In this document: positions 21,301-32,300 of the stretch, in pieces
Numbering within the stretch: the stretch's first letter is position 1
Layout: each line of letters opens with the position of its first letter
NCBI GenBank assembly: GCA_016858145.1
Contig: JAEHOE010000060.1
Location: forward strand, 372,001 to 436,000
Source: Edaphochlamys debaryana
Taxonomy: Eukaryota > Chlorophyta > Chlorophyceae > Chlamydomonadales
Length of the DNA stretch: 64,000 nucleotides
Direction: 5' to 3'
Notes under the pieces: generated by a model
What the model saw: the letters and a program-made list of their open reading frames with translations, nothing else
Told to the model about the DNA's origin: nothing
Database searches by the model: none
Made by a program: the position numbers and the translations under genes

Positions 21301-22706
21301 TGTCGACCTCGTCCTGCCCCCCTCCCGCCGTGCCCTCCCGCCCGTTCCCTTCCCTTTGTTTCGCCGGCTTGCCCCTCCCATCCTCTCTCTCTCCCACTCT
21401 CCCTCCCTCTTCCCCTTGCTCCCCTTGCCCTCCCCTCCCCTCCCCTCCCCTCCCCTCCCCTCCCCTCCCCTCCCCTCCCCTCCCCTCCCCTCCCCTCCCC
21501 TCCCCCCACCTTGAGGTCCAGGTCCCGCAGCCAGGTGTCGTGGGGAGGCAGCACCTCGGCGCCGTCGCCCCAGCGGAAGGGCGGCGTGCGGGGCCGCCCC
21601 TCCCACCTGCGAGGCACCGCCCGGGGCCGGAACCGAGTGTCAGCTCCCATACATCGCCAGAGCTCGCGGCACCCCTGGCTGCGCGGCCGCAGGGGACCGG
21701 CGGGCCACGGCTAGGGAGGGCAGGGCCCCGCCGCCCCTCCACCACGTGCCTTGGCCCTGGGCCTTCCCCCCTTCAAGCGTCGTGCGCCCCAGGGGCGACT
21801 AGCTCCCCTAGCTCGGGTCGCCGCAGACACTGCCCGGGACGTGCGCTGGGGGGACGCCCACGGGCTGTGGTGTGCGCACGTGCGCACCTGACTTTGTACG
21901 GCACGGGCCCGTTGCTGAATTCGACGTACAGCTCGTCCCCGTCCGAGAAGATCTCGTTGACCACGATGTCAACGTCCAGCGGTTGGCCGTCCTTGTTGTT
22001 GACCGACTGCGGCACGTATCTCCCGTACACCTCGCCTGGGAAGACAAGCGATAGAGGAGGAAGGGCAGCATTCCGTGGGTGTAGGTGTGGGAGGGGTTAG
22101 CACGGTGCATGCAAGCCATGCTTGGGGGTGTTTTGGGGCACACGAGTACAGGTAGGGACCTTGCACCTGACTCCAGAAGTGTGCCGGGCGGCAACGAGAA
22201 GCTCGGGTGGGGCGGGAAGCTCGGGTGGGGCGGAGCTGCCGGCAAAACACCCCTGTTCAACCCCGTCAACGTCTTTCCACCTCCACGAGGTAAAGGCCTG
22301 CCTCACAGCAACCTCCTAGCCGAGCCGGAACCCGAGAAGCTTGGGTGGGACCGCTGTCGGCAACCCATGGACTTCCCCCCCTGGGGTTTGATACCCCCGG
22401 CCGCAGCTCAGACCGCCCACCCCACCCCACCCCTCCCGTAGCTTAGCCTACAGCCACCAAAGCCGCAGTTGCCGCGGGCCTCGGTGGAGGCTCGGTGCCG
22501 AGGCCCCTCTTAAGGCCGAATGCCGCATGCCACCCACCGCGCTTGTAGGCTAGCCGCGAGCATGATGCGTAGCCGATCCACTGGAGAATTTGCTCTCCCT
22601 CGCCGCAGTACAGGTCTATAGACTCCTCGACCGTGAGGCCGCTGCCCATAGGCGACATTTGCACCTGCGTGTGCCGGTGAGGTCCATAGTGCGATCTAGC
22701 ATACAT
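18376..22706 (-). CDS. Conserved 476-residue protein with EF-hand-like regions, possibly flagella-associated
   Basis: Eleven exons join in phase: 22706-22538, 22035-21888, 21606-21510, 21148-21043, 20847-20630, 20347-20219, 19951-19827, 19600-19471, 19145-19074, 18807-18737 and 18541-18376. The N-terminal part is globular and distinctive (TVEESIDLYCGEGEQILQW, then VNEIFSDGDELYVEFSNGP and RWEGRPRTPPFRWGDG). The centre has a helical region resembling divergent EF-hands (LTLPQFRAAMAAAKVI; VSTFDLLDFMLALVHMAAG) without clean Ca2+-loop residues. The tail is acidic. Intron 6 is GC-AG (AAG|GCAAGC at 20219/20218), because no in-frame GT donor is available. The intron-5 donor (20629) is GTGGAG, chosen by phase. 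Nearby ciliary genes and the style of the EF-like segments suggest an axonemal protein, but this is a guess. The start could also be a later in-frame ATG. Confidence 0.65.
21431..21507 (+). repeat. (TCCCC)n microsatellite, about 15 units, inside an intron
   Basis: An uninterrupted run of TCCCC units lies at the donor end of intron 3 of the minus-strand EF-hand-like gene, so the transcript reads GGGGA repeats directly after the GTG of the splice donor. Such G-rich RNA can form quadruplexes. Length polymorphism between strains is likely. Confidence 0.95.
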
Positions 22707-23980
22707 ACCAGGTACAGCTGACACGGTAACAATGGGAAGCTAGAGAGCAATGCGTGACCGAACCTTGAGGCGCATTTTGCCAGGTCCAGCTCCGCCTGGC
22801 TTAGCTATTAGTTCTACGAGATATCAGGCTATACCGTGATCATGCTAGGATCAAGCAAGAGGCAGACGGAGTGTTGCACAAGACACTTCGATGCCGTTAG
22901 TCCGTGCCTGCCGGACGCAGGCTGTGCAAATGACAATAGCGTAACGTGAGTGCAACGTCTATTCAGAGGGGTTCGGAGGTATGGCTGGGGAAGTCCTCCA
23001 TCGCGCGTGGGTGCTGCGGCATGTCAGGGGGCACAGCATGTGCCGGGATGATGGGGAGTCCGGCGGACTAAGGGAACCCCAGCTGCCCAGCACCGGTGCT
23101 GCATCAACTCCCATTGACGGCCAGCAGCACTGATGGAAAGACAGAGGGTAGGATAGAGGGAGCTCAGCCTCTGCCATACTTGCTAGGAGACGACCTGGAA
23201 GACCAGACACTGCTTCGGCCCCGCCGGCTCCATATCGAATACCTGACACGCCAGCCCCTTAACTGGCTGTCATGAAGGCGTGCTGTACCAACTGCTTGAG
23301 GTCAGCAACGCCTTTCACTTGGCTCTCAGAGACGCCTGAACACGCTACGTTACATCATTGTCCGGGAGTCCCAGCCCCATCAGAGGCCACGACCCATCTC
23401 ACCCATCATCCGGTACGCGACAGGGTCCGTGCGCAGCCCTTCACCCCAGTCCAGACCACCAGGCAGGAGCCATCGCTCTCGCCCACATCGTAGACGTTCC
23501 TCCCACTGCAAACCCGCAATCCTCATCTGCCCACGAAGGCACACACGCCTCCAAAACCGCAGCCCTACGCAAGCTTATCCTTGCACAAGACCTGCATGGC
23601 CTCGCCTGCTGGCGGCAGCCAAAGCAACCATAGGCGTGCTCGCACGCCAAGTCCGTTCCCGTTCCTCCAACCCTGGATCCCGGGGCCTGCTGTCCGTTCC
23701 CCTTAGTCCGTATAAAACCCAGCACCCAGCTACCAAACTCCTTCCGCTCCGCAGACACCCGCGTTCCGTCCACCAACATCCCTCACCAACTACCCGATGT
23801 TTGTCAACCCTCGGCACTGCCTCCTCCTCGCTCCGCTTCCGCGCCGTGCGGCCCCACGCCAGCAGCCGAGAGGGTCCAGCATTACGGCTGTGCTGCCCGC
23901 ACAGAGCAGCGGCTCCTCAGGCCCCAGGGGCCGCCAGCCGCTGCCTGGGCTCCTTGCCAAGCCCTGGCAAGTGAGCAGCC
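22707..23980. other. Intergenic region, about 1.3 kb
   Basis: It separates the upstream end of the EF-hand-like gene from the 3' end of the SmB gene. No gene is supportable. A TATAAAA motif at 23711-23717 faces the plus strand but precedes only open frames that run antisense to the SmB tail. A TGTAA on the minus strand at 23354-23350 is a weak candidate for SmB 3'-end formation. Confidence 0.4.
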
Positions 23981-25647
23981 TTAAGACGGCGGCGGCATGC
24001 CCGGCGGGGGCATCCCCGGGGGCGGCATGCCCGGAGGCGGCATTCCGGGGCGCGGGGGAGGCATGCCTGGCGGCGGCATCCCCGGGGGCGGCATGCCCGG
24101 CGGGGGCATGCCGGGCGGCGGCATCATGCCTGGCCGCGGCGGGGGCATACCCGGGGGAGGCATGCCGGGGGGCATGCCCATGGGGGGGGCCCACTGCGGG
24201 CGGGCAAGGAGAGCAGGGCAGTGTTTATAAGGGTTCAGGCACCAAGCGGCAACGTCACCAGAGTCACATGCAAGTGTACACCGTGGTCGCATTTATAGAA
24301 AGTGGTAGGCGGCAGGCCTCTGGCCAGTCCCTAAATGACTCACTTCCCGGCCGCGGCATCCCGGGCGGAGGCATCATGCCCGGAGGGCCCATCCCCGGCG
24401 GCGGCACTGCGGCAGAGAGGAGCGGCAGCAGGGGGTAGGCATGAGAAGTGCGGAGGTGCACCACGCCCCAGCTCCTAGAGCCACACCGCTGGCTTGCCCT
24501 CGCATGCCCCATTACTCACTGCCGGGGGGCGGCATGCCGGGTCGCGGCGGGGGCATCCCCGGGGGCGGCATTCCCGGGCGGGGGGGCGGCATGCCCGGCG
24601 GGGGCATACCCGGCGGGGGCATGCCTGGCGGGGGCATGCCCGGGCGGGGCACGGGGGCGCCCGTGACCTGGGGCCGGGGCATCATCATGCCGGGAGCGGG
24701 GCCGCCCACGCCGCGGGCGGGACCAGCAAGACCCTGCACAGAAGACAAGTGGGAGAGCCTTGTCATTTGGGGAGGCTTCAAGTCTGCCTGGGCCCAGTGA
24801 AGTAGTGATGGTTGCCCTTGAATGCCCAGGGTATGTCCATCTCCCCCCCGCCCAGCCCCACTCACCGCGGGGGCCTGTCCTGGGGCAGCAGCGGGCATGC
24901 CACGGCCAACAGCTCTCCCAATGCCCGGGCCCTGCAGCGCAATCAAAAAGAGCGGAGGCAGGTGAGGTGCTGTCGCGTGGTCAAGCGCTAGCCAAGACCC
25001 CGGGCCATGACCGCACCCCCCCACCCCCAGGCTGCGAACTTGTCCCGCACGCCCACGCCAGCCCCCCCAGCCCACGCTCACTCCCTGTCCCGATCGCTCC
25101 GTCTTCATGTCCTCATTCGGAGGCGGGCCCTCCACAGTCAGCGAGATAATCTCCTCGCCGCGGAGCAGGACCAGGCCCAGCGGCCGACGCTCCTCGCGCT
25201 GCAAGTCCGAGACGCATGGCGTTAGTTTTAATGAATGGCTACGGTTCAGTCACGCTTGAGCGATACAAGACGCACCTCTTCCGACGAGCCCTTCTTGGGC
25301 GGCAGGCGGCGGAACTCCTCCGAGTCGCCCAATACCAGGTTCATGTGACGGTCAAATGCCATGAACCTACGCCATAGGCACAGCGGTCGTCAGCGAAAGT
25401 CACTGCCAAGGAGGACTGTGCAGCGCGGGCTCTCGCGCACGATCGCCGCCGCGTTTGCTCGCCAGCTGACCTGCCAACGATCTGCCTGCTGTCCACGAGA
25501 GTGACACGCATGCCTGCACATGAGAAGGGGCCAGAGCTGTGAGCCACTGAGCCTTTGGGGATGCCCCGCTGCATGTCCCGGCTTTCGCGCCCCCGGCTCA
25601 CGAAAGTTGATGTATTGTAAGAGCTTGGAAGTCCGTGTGAGCGACAT
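23981..25647 (-). CDS. SNRPB: Spliceosomal Sm protein B/B' (SmB)
   Basis: The start ATG at 25647-25645 opens [15 protein letters not shown]. The following exons give [52 protein letters not shown] and [11 protein letters not shown]. These are the Sm1 and Sm2 motifs of SmB in order, including the RG-E-I core. SmB is part of the heptameric Sm ring on U1, U2, U4 and U5 snRNAs. The C-terminal exons encode a long PPPGM / PPRPGM repeat tail, as in SmB/B', with a minisatellite character at DNA level. The tail spans exons near 24720-24525, 24412-24355 and 24208-23981. The last junction does not keep the PPPGM frame: an 8-C run at 24182-24189 would need to be 7. As written, splicing gives an alternative tail running to 23790. 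The gene is head-to-head with the mTERF gene. Confidence 0.9.
23990..24660 (-). repeat. PGM-coding minisatellite in three blocks of the SmB tail
   Basis: Units of the form CCGCCGCCGGGCATG are repeated in three exonic blocks (about 23990-24180, 24355-24410 and 24525-24660). Each unit encodes PPPGM, with occasional PPRPGM. The repeats are coding, not intergenic, and explain the many alternate open frames here. Confidence 0.9.
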
Positions 25648-26036
25648 TTTTCCTAGTCAACGGTAGCGCCCCGGAGGGGCTAAACGAGGGGGATCCCCAA
25701 GCTTGTGTGAGCGCTTGTGCGAATGAGACCGGGTCAACTAACGGGGCTTTCTATGAACCGAAGTATGAGGCCCGGGGAACAGGTTGAGCGACGGAAGGAG
25801 GCGGGGGCCCAAGCGACCGCGATGCACCGTGCCAAGCTCATGCCAAACCCGAGGTCACCCAAGTAAGCCCCAAGCCTAGCAGAGCACTGAATCGTCTTGC
25901 CTCACGCGAGACCCCCCACACCCCTTGCTCGACAACCCGTGTAGTGGCCTCTCCCGAGCAACACCTTTTTGGTCCACTAGACCCTAGCCGACCAAGCGCG
26001 AGAAGCCAGACTTGACCCTTATACCAACAAGCAACA
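25648..26036. promoter_or_regulatory. Bidirectional promoter region, SNRPB (minus) / mTERF (plus)
   Basis: The start codons of the two divergent genes are 389 nt apart, so one shared intergenic region must contain both promoters. No TATA box or palindromic operator stands out. The sequence just before 26037 is lower in GC. Confidence 0.6.
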
Positions 26037-28480
26037 ATGCTTCTTAACGCGCGGTCGCCGGCTGCGTGCGTGCGCAGCCGCCCGCACTCGCAAGTTCAGA
26101 AGCATTCCCTGCGCCCTGTCCTGCGCTCGAAGCGAGTAGTCGCTGTCCGCGCGTCACAATCAGCTGGAGTGAAGGAGGCGCTCGGGCAATTGAAGCAAGG
26201 CGAGTCGGCTGGACCTCGGTTCGGCCGGCTGGTTCGGGCTGGCACGACCGCTGGTGGAGGCAGCCGTGGGGTCGCGGGCTCAGGGGCTGCCGTCCCCTGG
26301 CTGTCCCAGCCGGCCTGTCCCCAGCCACCGTCTAGGGGCGCAGGGGTGGCTGGCAGCGCACCGGTCAAGTGGCTGTGCCAGAAGCACAGCTGCCGTGCCG
26401 TGCACGAGGCCAGGCTGTGGCGTGGCGTCGGCGTTGGCCGCAGGGCCCCGCGACGGGGCCTAAGCAGCCACAAGGCCAGTCTGCACACCCCGCCCGGCGA
26501 CCGCCGCCATGTTGAGGGCGTCATCATGCCGGCGTGTCTAGCAGCGGCTGCGGCCTGCGACGGGACACGCTAGGCTTTCAGCGCTCGACCGTCAGCGCTC
26601 TGGACCTCCGCTTGGTTAGGGGCGATTACTCGCGCCCTTGCACTGCGCCACTTCGGCAGTGCCAGGGCACTGCAGTCCACCCGTCGCGCGCTTGCTTGGG
26701 CCCCTGGGTACAGTGCTCCGTATCCACTGCGCCGGCACCATCGCCCCCATGCCGCATCCCCACAACGTTCCACTCCGTCGCCCCGAACCCCACAACCTGA
26801 TGCGCCCGACCTCCCTGACGCATCTCCTCCCGCAGGCCTGGCGGGCAAGCCCACCATCGACCCCGCCTACCTCAACGGGGCGGCCTACCTGAAGACCATT
26901 GGCTTCACCAACCAGGTGCGCAGCAGGGGCCGGGCGGGAGGGGGTGCGGGGGCCGGGAGGGAGGGAGGGACAGGGTGAATGGGGAGGCACCAGCACCAAC
27001 CGCCGGATGGGGGGTTTGTGCGGCTGCTCAACCCTCGATTTGCTGAGTCGTCCGGTACTCATCCCGTGACGTTGGCAACTCCCTCCCTGGTTGCAGGCCG
27101 AGGTGGCGCGAGTCCTTGAGTGCATCAGATTGGTCTCGGTTTGTGGGGGCGGGGTCTAAAGCGTGTACGAATATGCAATAGAACGAGTGCTCTGCGCAAG
27201 GACCTCTGCTGCCTCTGACTGCACGTCACTTCCCCTGCTGCCCCTCGCCTGAACGACCACTGCGGCGCTCCTACAGTCCTTGAGTGAGTCTTGCGGCTGG
27301 GACACTGTTGTCAAGGGCGGGTGCAAGCTCCATGCACGCGAAGCTTGGCCGCCCTGGGCGTGCTCGTGTTGGGCCACCCCACACACCGCCCCTGACGCCC
27401 CTCCCCCCTGGCGCTCTGTGCTGCAGCATCGCCATGAACCCCAACTCCCTCTTCCTGTCGTACGGGGACGGCCGCCGCACGCGCAACGCCAGCGTGAGGC
27501 CGGGGGGGGCAGCGGTCTTAGATGTAGGGGGCAGCGCGCGAGGAAGCGGAAGGAGCAGAGGGCGGGCAGTGCTGAACGTTGCCGACGTGCTAGGCGAACA
27601 GGGACGGAGGCAAGCCTTCAGTATCCTGTTCACTACCCAGCCCTGTTGCCCTCTTCCCCCTCTTCCCTCCCCCCCAGGCCCGCACGCTGGACGTGGACGC
27701 CGACATCCGCCCCGTGGTGGAGTTCCTGCGGAACAAGGGCATGGGCGTGGGGGACGTGCCCAAGGTGGGAGCGGGCCGGCGGGGAGGGGGCGGAGGAGGC
27801 GGGAGAGGGAGGTGGGAAGGCCGGGCCTGGGGCGCAAGTGCAGAGTGCCTCGGGCCCAACCACAACGCTGCCTGCTGTCATTGACCTGCAGGTCATCTCT
27901 GGCCACCCGCCCGTCATCTCCTACTCGGTGCCTGACCGCCTCGAGGTAAGCTCCTGCCAGCTCACTGTCACCACTTTTCCCGTTCACGCGTGTCGGTTTC
28001 CGCTCGGCGCGGCTGCCTCCCACAACGGTGGCACTTGCACAACTGCCGTGCTGGCCCCCCCCAACCCGCCCATTCGTTGCTCCCCCGACCGCGCCCCGCA
28101 GCCCTTCTGGGAGTACCTGTCCTCCATCGGAGTGCCGGACGTGGCGGCGGCGGTGGTGTCGCGGCCGTCCCTGCTGGGGCTGGACGTGAACGCCAACCTG
28201 CGCAAGATCGTGGAGTACCTGCAGGTGGGCCTGGGGCTGGGGGGAACGGGGTCTGGAGGGGCCGGGTGCGTTGCTTGTGGGGGCGTTCCTGTGGGGACAC
28301 GCAGGGCACGTGTGCACGGAGGAGAGACACTGCGGGAACGAGATGCCCGCCTGCCGCCTAGCGTGCTCTTGTGCTGACTCGCTGCGCCCGTGCTCGTGTC
28401 CCACACCGTGCCCCATGTCTCTGCAGTACACGGAGACGCCCACTGAGAAGATCGTGGAGTACGTCTGCAAGTCTATCTGA
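26037..28480 (+). CDS. Small mTERF-family protein, predicted plastid-targeted
   Basis: Eight exons in phase: 26037-26199, 26836-26915, 27097-27119, 27427-27493, 27678-27764, 27892-27945, 28102-28224 and 28427-28480, for 216 residues. The N-terminus is Arg/Ser-rich, rises into KRVVAVRASQSA and looks like a chloroplast transit peptide. The rest consists of mTERF helical repeats: VVEFLRNKGMGVGDVPK, then VISGHPPVISYSVPDRLE, then WEYLSSIGVPDVAAAVVSRP followed by LLGLDVNANLRKIVEYL, ending TEKIVEYVCKSI. mTERF proteins bind organellar nucleic acid and influence transcription, splicing or termination. With only three or four repeats this is a short member. The exon 1 end is modelled as a GC donor (AG|GCGAGT); an AGCC|GTGGGG donor at about 26260 is the alternative. 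Confidence 0.82.
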
Positions 28481-29353
28481 GCGGCGGCATAGGGCAGGGC
28501 AGGGGCCGGCAGGGAGGGAGAGCTGTGGTGGGCAGGAGGCTGCGGCTTGGGCAGCGGAAGCCGCAAGAGGCGCAAGAGCAGCACATGACGCTGCGTACTG
28601 GATGTCGGGAGCGATGAGGGGAGCAGGGGCAGAGCAGGAGGTGCATGGGGCAAGGGCAGGAGCAAGTGGCCGTATGGCCATGTTGGGGCGCGGAGGGGGT
28701 GGCCGCAAGGGCGGGTCAAGGGAGAGACTGAACTGCAAGGGATAGTGGCAGGGTTTCACGCAGGTGTGAGCGTGCACTGCTCGAGGCGCTGAGTAGCGCC
28801 GAGGACAGGGCTTCGGGTTGGGGTTGTGAATACGACTGTGGGCAGCGGAGTGAAGGTTGCCGAACCAGTCCGCTGAGGTGAGGGAAAGGCGTAGTATCGA
28901 GTCCGTTTGCGTGCTGGGTGTAAGGACCTTGGCCACCACGAGTCGGGGACGGAGCTTTGGCCCTAAGATGTGACAAGAAAATGATGGAGTGTGCTTTCCC
29001 CAGGAGTAACCCCGTGCAAAGTAAAAGGGGCGACGGTGGACGCGAGATGCCACCCGTTGGGGACGGGCCCGTGGGTCCGCATAAGTGCGCTTACCTTCCA
29101 GGCCTTGTTGGGGTAAGGCGAGACGATTGCAAGCTGTGCTTGATACGCCAGCAAGCGTCAAGTCGCGCGCGGCAGCGGCGTCAACATCGCGACGGTCAAC
29201 GAGTCTAGAGAAGTGCGGGCCCTACCCAACAACCACGCTTTGCCACTAGCACGATACCTGCTTAAAGTACTCCCAATTTCTATACATTGCTAGTCTACTG
29301 CCCTTCTTGGTTCTTTCCGCAAGCTCGGCTGTCGCAACCTGCCCCGACCCAAC
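28481..29353. other. Intergenic region between mTERF and the DM10 gene
   Basis: No gene is supportable on either strand. It includes the mTERF 3' UTR, a candidate TGTAA signal at 28919-28923, and the promoter of the DM10-protein gene, whose start is at 29354. Confidence 0.4.
28919..28923 (+). terminator. Candidate TGTAA polyadenylation signal for the mTERF gene
   Basis: TGTAA about 440 nt downstream of the mTERF stop codon, the only plus-strand copy noticed before the next gene. Confidence 0.35.
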
Positions 29354-32300
29354 ATGAGGAGGGCAGCCGGATATCGAGACCGGGAAGAGGAGGCATTTGA
29401 AGCCACAGGACCATATGCACCACCTTGGGCGCCTCCGGTCCCAAACTTACCTGGGATGGCCCCGCATGGAGCGGTGAGGACACTGCGCCCGGGCAGCGTG
29501 GGCTTGGAGAGCAGCTGTAACATGCGCGGAAGCTTTTGGGCTAGCTGAAGGAGCGGCCTTCGCGATGGCCGCTCTGCTACTCCCCGTGTCGCGCGAACTC
29601 CGCTCCCACACCTCCGCGCAGATGCCCTGGAAGCCTAAGGTGCAGACACTCCGCTACATCAACAACTACCCGATCGTAGAAGACGTGGTGCGTCTGCCGG
29701 AGTCTTGCGGCGCTAAGGAGCACACGCACAGGGGAGGGGCTGACCGTGGGGGTTGTGGCACAGGCCTGAGGGGGGCTCGGGGGTCTGGCAGTATGGGCTT
29801 GGTGCAAGCTCTCCAGACGGAAGACCATGGCCTCACCTTCGTTCTGCTTGCCAAACCGGTCGCAGGCCGTCCCGATGGACCCCTTTAACCGGGCCTACAA
29901 GTTTGGCGGCCGCATCCAGGACGTTGGCCCCGTGCCGCCCTTCGCCACACACGACCTCTCCAAGGAGCCGCCCCCGAAGCCCCAGCCGCCGCAGCGGGAG
30001 CTCTTCCAGGAGCCGGGAAGCACCGGCCGGCCGGGTCAGGGGCGGGTGCCCAACTGGGTAAAGTACGACAAGCAGGTGAGCTGGAAAACTCTCTCCGAGA
30101 GGAGCCAGATTCCGTAATGCAGACATACAAATGAAGCAGCCCCAGGAGTAGTGTTCAGGTCAAGGCGCTGACTGGACCCGCCCTTCTGTGCCAGGTGCTC
30201 CGCTTCATGGGGTTCTTCAGGGAGGAGGTGCTGCACAGTCCGCTCGAGTCGTGGCGCGTGCGCAAAGTGGCCGTCAGGTGGGCCGGGGCAACGGGCCTGC
30301 CGCGGGCTGCACGGCAGGGCTGGCTGCCGACCTGGAGCTCGCGGCGGCAGGGGCCAGACCCGCTGCAACCGCACCTGGGCGCGGGGCGTGGTCAAGGCTG
30401 GTCCAGCTGAGAAGGCTAAAGCTGGCAGAGGAGAGCGGCACGTGCTCTTGGCCAAGTCTGGGCTTTCACGCTCGTATCCGTATTTGCGGTACCTGTCTGC
30501 CCGGTCCCGGCTCGGGCCCGCAGGTACTACCTGGAGAACGACATGGTGGAGATCGTGGAGATACAGGAAAAGAACAGCGGCCTGCCGCAGGTGTGTGGGG
30601 GATTGGGTGGGGCGGGAAACGGAGGAGGGGTGGCACGCGGCTCGCGGCATGCATCCTGCGGGTCCGGGCGCAGAGGCTCGAGGAGTTTGCACTTCGGCAA
30701 CCGCGCCACTGCCGGTGTCGGGGCTGCAAATATGCAACGTTGGTGCTGCCCTGAGTGAGGCCAGCGCGGCGTGATAGACCACTCGGGGCCTGGGGGTAGT
30801 CGAGGGGCCACAAAGGGGGCCTGCTGTGCGCTGCTGTCGCGCACTGGTGTGCCTCACCATCGAGCCCCTCCTGCTTCCCTCCCTCTGCAGGGCACGCTCC
30901 TCAAGCGCCACTGGTGAGTCCTGGCTGCTGGAGAATGGAGGGAAGGGGGCAAGGGGCCACCGCAATCCGTGCGTCTGCTCTGGACCCGAGAGCTCAGGTG
31001 GTGACCCTTTGCCACCCCCCGCCTTCCCCTCCCCAGCGCTGTGAAGGAGGACGGCAGCCCGCTGCGCTGGCCCGACCTGCGCATTGGGAGTGAGGTGGTG
31101 CTGTACAAGCGCGGCTACGTGCTGCTGTCCTGCGACGCCTTCACGCGCGGCTTCTACGGGGAGCAGGGGCAGCCGCAGCCCGAGGACGAGCCGCCGCCGC
31201 GGGACGGGCAGTACGACAAGATGCGCAAGGTGGGGCACGGGCGGGGGGCTGGCGGCGGGGCGAGTGTGATGCATGCGTGCGCTCAATGCTGCGGCGATAA
31301 CAGCGGGGCGGGTGGGGTGGTTAAAGGGCGGAGGGCTACGTGTTGCTCCAAGCAAAACCAAGGGAAGCCGATTGAGCACCCAGAGTGACAACGGGGGCAT
31401 ATAACGTTATCCCCCCGTGTTTTGCCCAGGCCATGGACGCCTCCCGCGCCAAGCCGCCCACCTACCGCGCCCCCACGCGCGGCTCACCAAAGCGCACGCT
31501 CTCCGCGCCGGGTGGCGGCCCCCCGCTGCCCGCGGACGCCGACGACGACCCGTACGCCTCCCCGCGCGGCCCCTCGGCCATGTTCGAGATCTGCCCGGTC
31601 AAGCCCCCGCCCGAGATCCTGGCGCGGGACAACGCCGTGCTGAGGTTCATGTGCGCCTGGGACAACACGGTGCGTCATCCTAGGGCTGCTGAACGGGCCT
31701 TTGCGTCCCCAGGAGCTAGGGCGACGCCTAGGGCAAGGCCGCCCAGATGCTCAGCAGGGGAGCTCGTGTACTAAAGGGGCCATGGGGGCTGTGCCCTTAC
31801 CGCATCCGCCCCGCTCCTTGAATCCCCCTTGTCAGGCGGTTACGTTCGGGGAGGTGCTGGCCTTTGCGCTCTTCTACCACGTGGCGGACGGCACCATCGA
31901 GATCCGGGAGGTGGCGCACCGCAACAGCGGCCGCGACCCCTTCCCGCTGCTGCTCAGCCGCTGCAGGCTGCCCAAGACCGTGCCGCCCGTGTGTGAGTCC
32001 GTTGAGGGGTCTGGCTTGCTAGGTCGAGAGGGGTTGGTCAACCGGGTTGCCTGGGTGTTGAACCACTCCTGATCCCGCCCACGGTCTTCCCCACCCCCGC
32101 AGTCGGGCGGCCGCTGTCCCCCCGCAGCCGCCGCGCGCTCAACCTCGAGTACTACGACTGGCGGGACCTCTTCGTCGGGGCCAAGGTCAACGTGTACGGC
32201 AGGTAAGCAGTAAGCAGTCGGCGCGCGGCGGCGGCTCCCGCCATAGTTATCCTGGCAGACCTTGTCCTTGAAGAGGGGCGCAGCCGTTTTTGTAATGACG

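Noticed and set aside
19478..22100. Two plus-strand open frames of 501 codons each (19478-20983 and 20595-22100)
   Set aside because: They lie antisense to well-supported exons of the EF-hand-like gene and consist mainly of translated C-rich introns (Pro-rich low complexity). High GC makes long antisense frames common.
23711..24438. TATAAAA at 23711 followed by an open frame at 23797 on the plus strand
   Set aside because: The frame is antisense to the SmB PPPGM repeat and its composition is explained by that; no independent support for a gene.
23990..24660. Regularly spaced repeats that could suggest a CRISPR-like array
   Set aside because: The repeats are contiguous coding units for PPPGM with no spacers.
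26260..26580. Continuation of the mTERF exon 1 frame to 26573
   Set aside because: The extension has no mTERF-like content; phase and homology are satisfied by splicing from 26199 to 26836.
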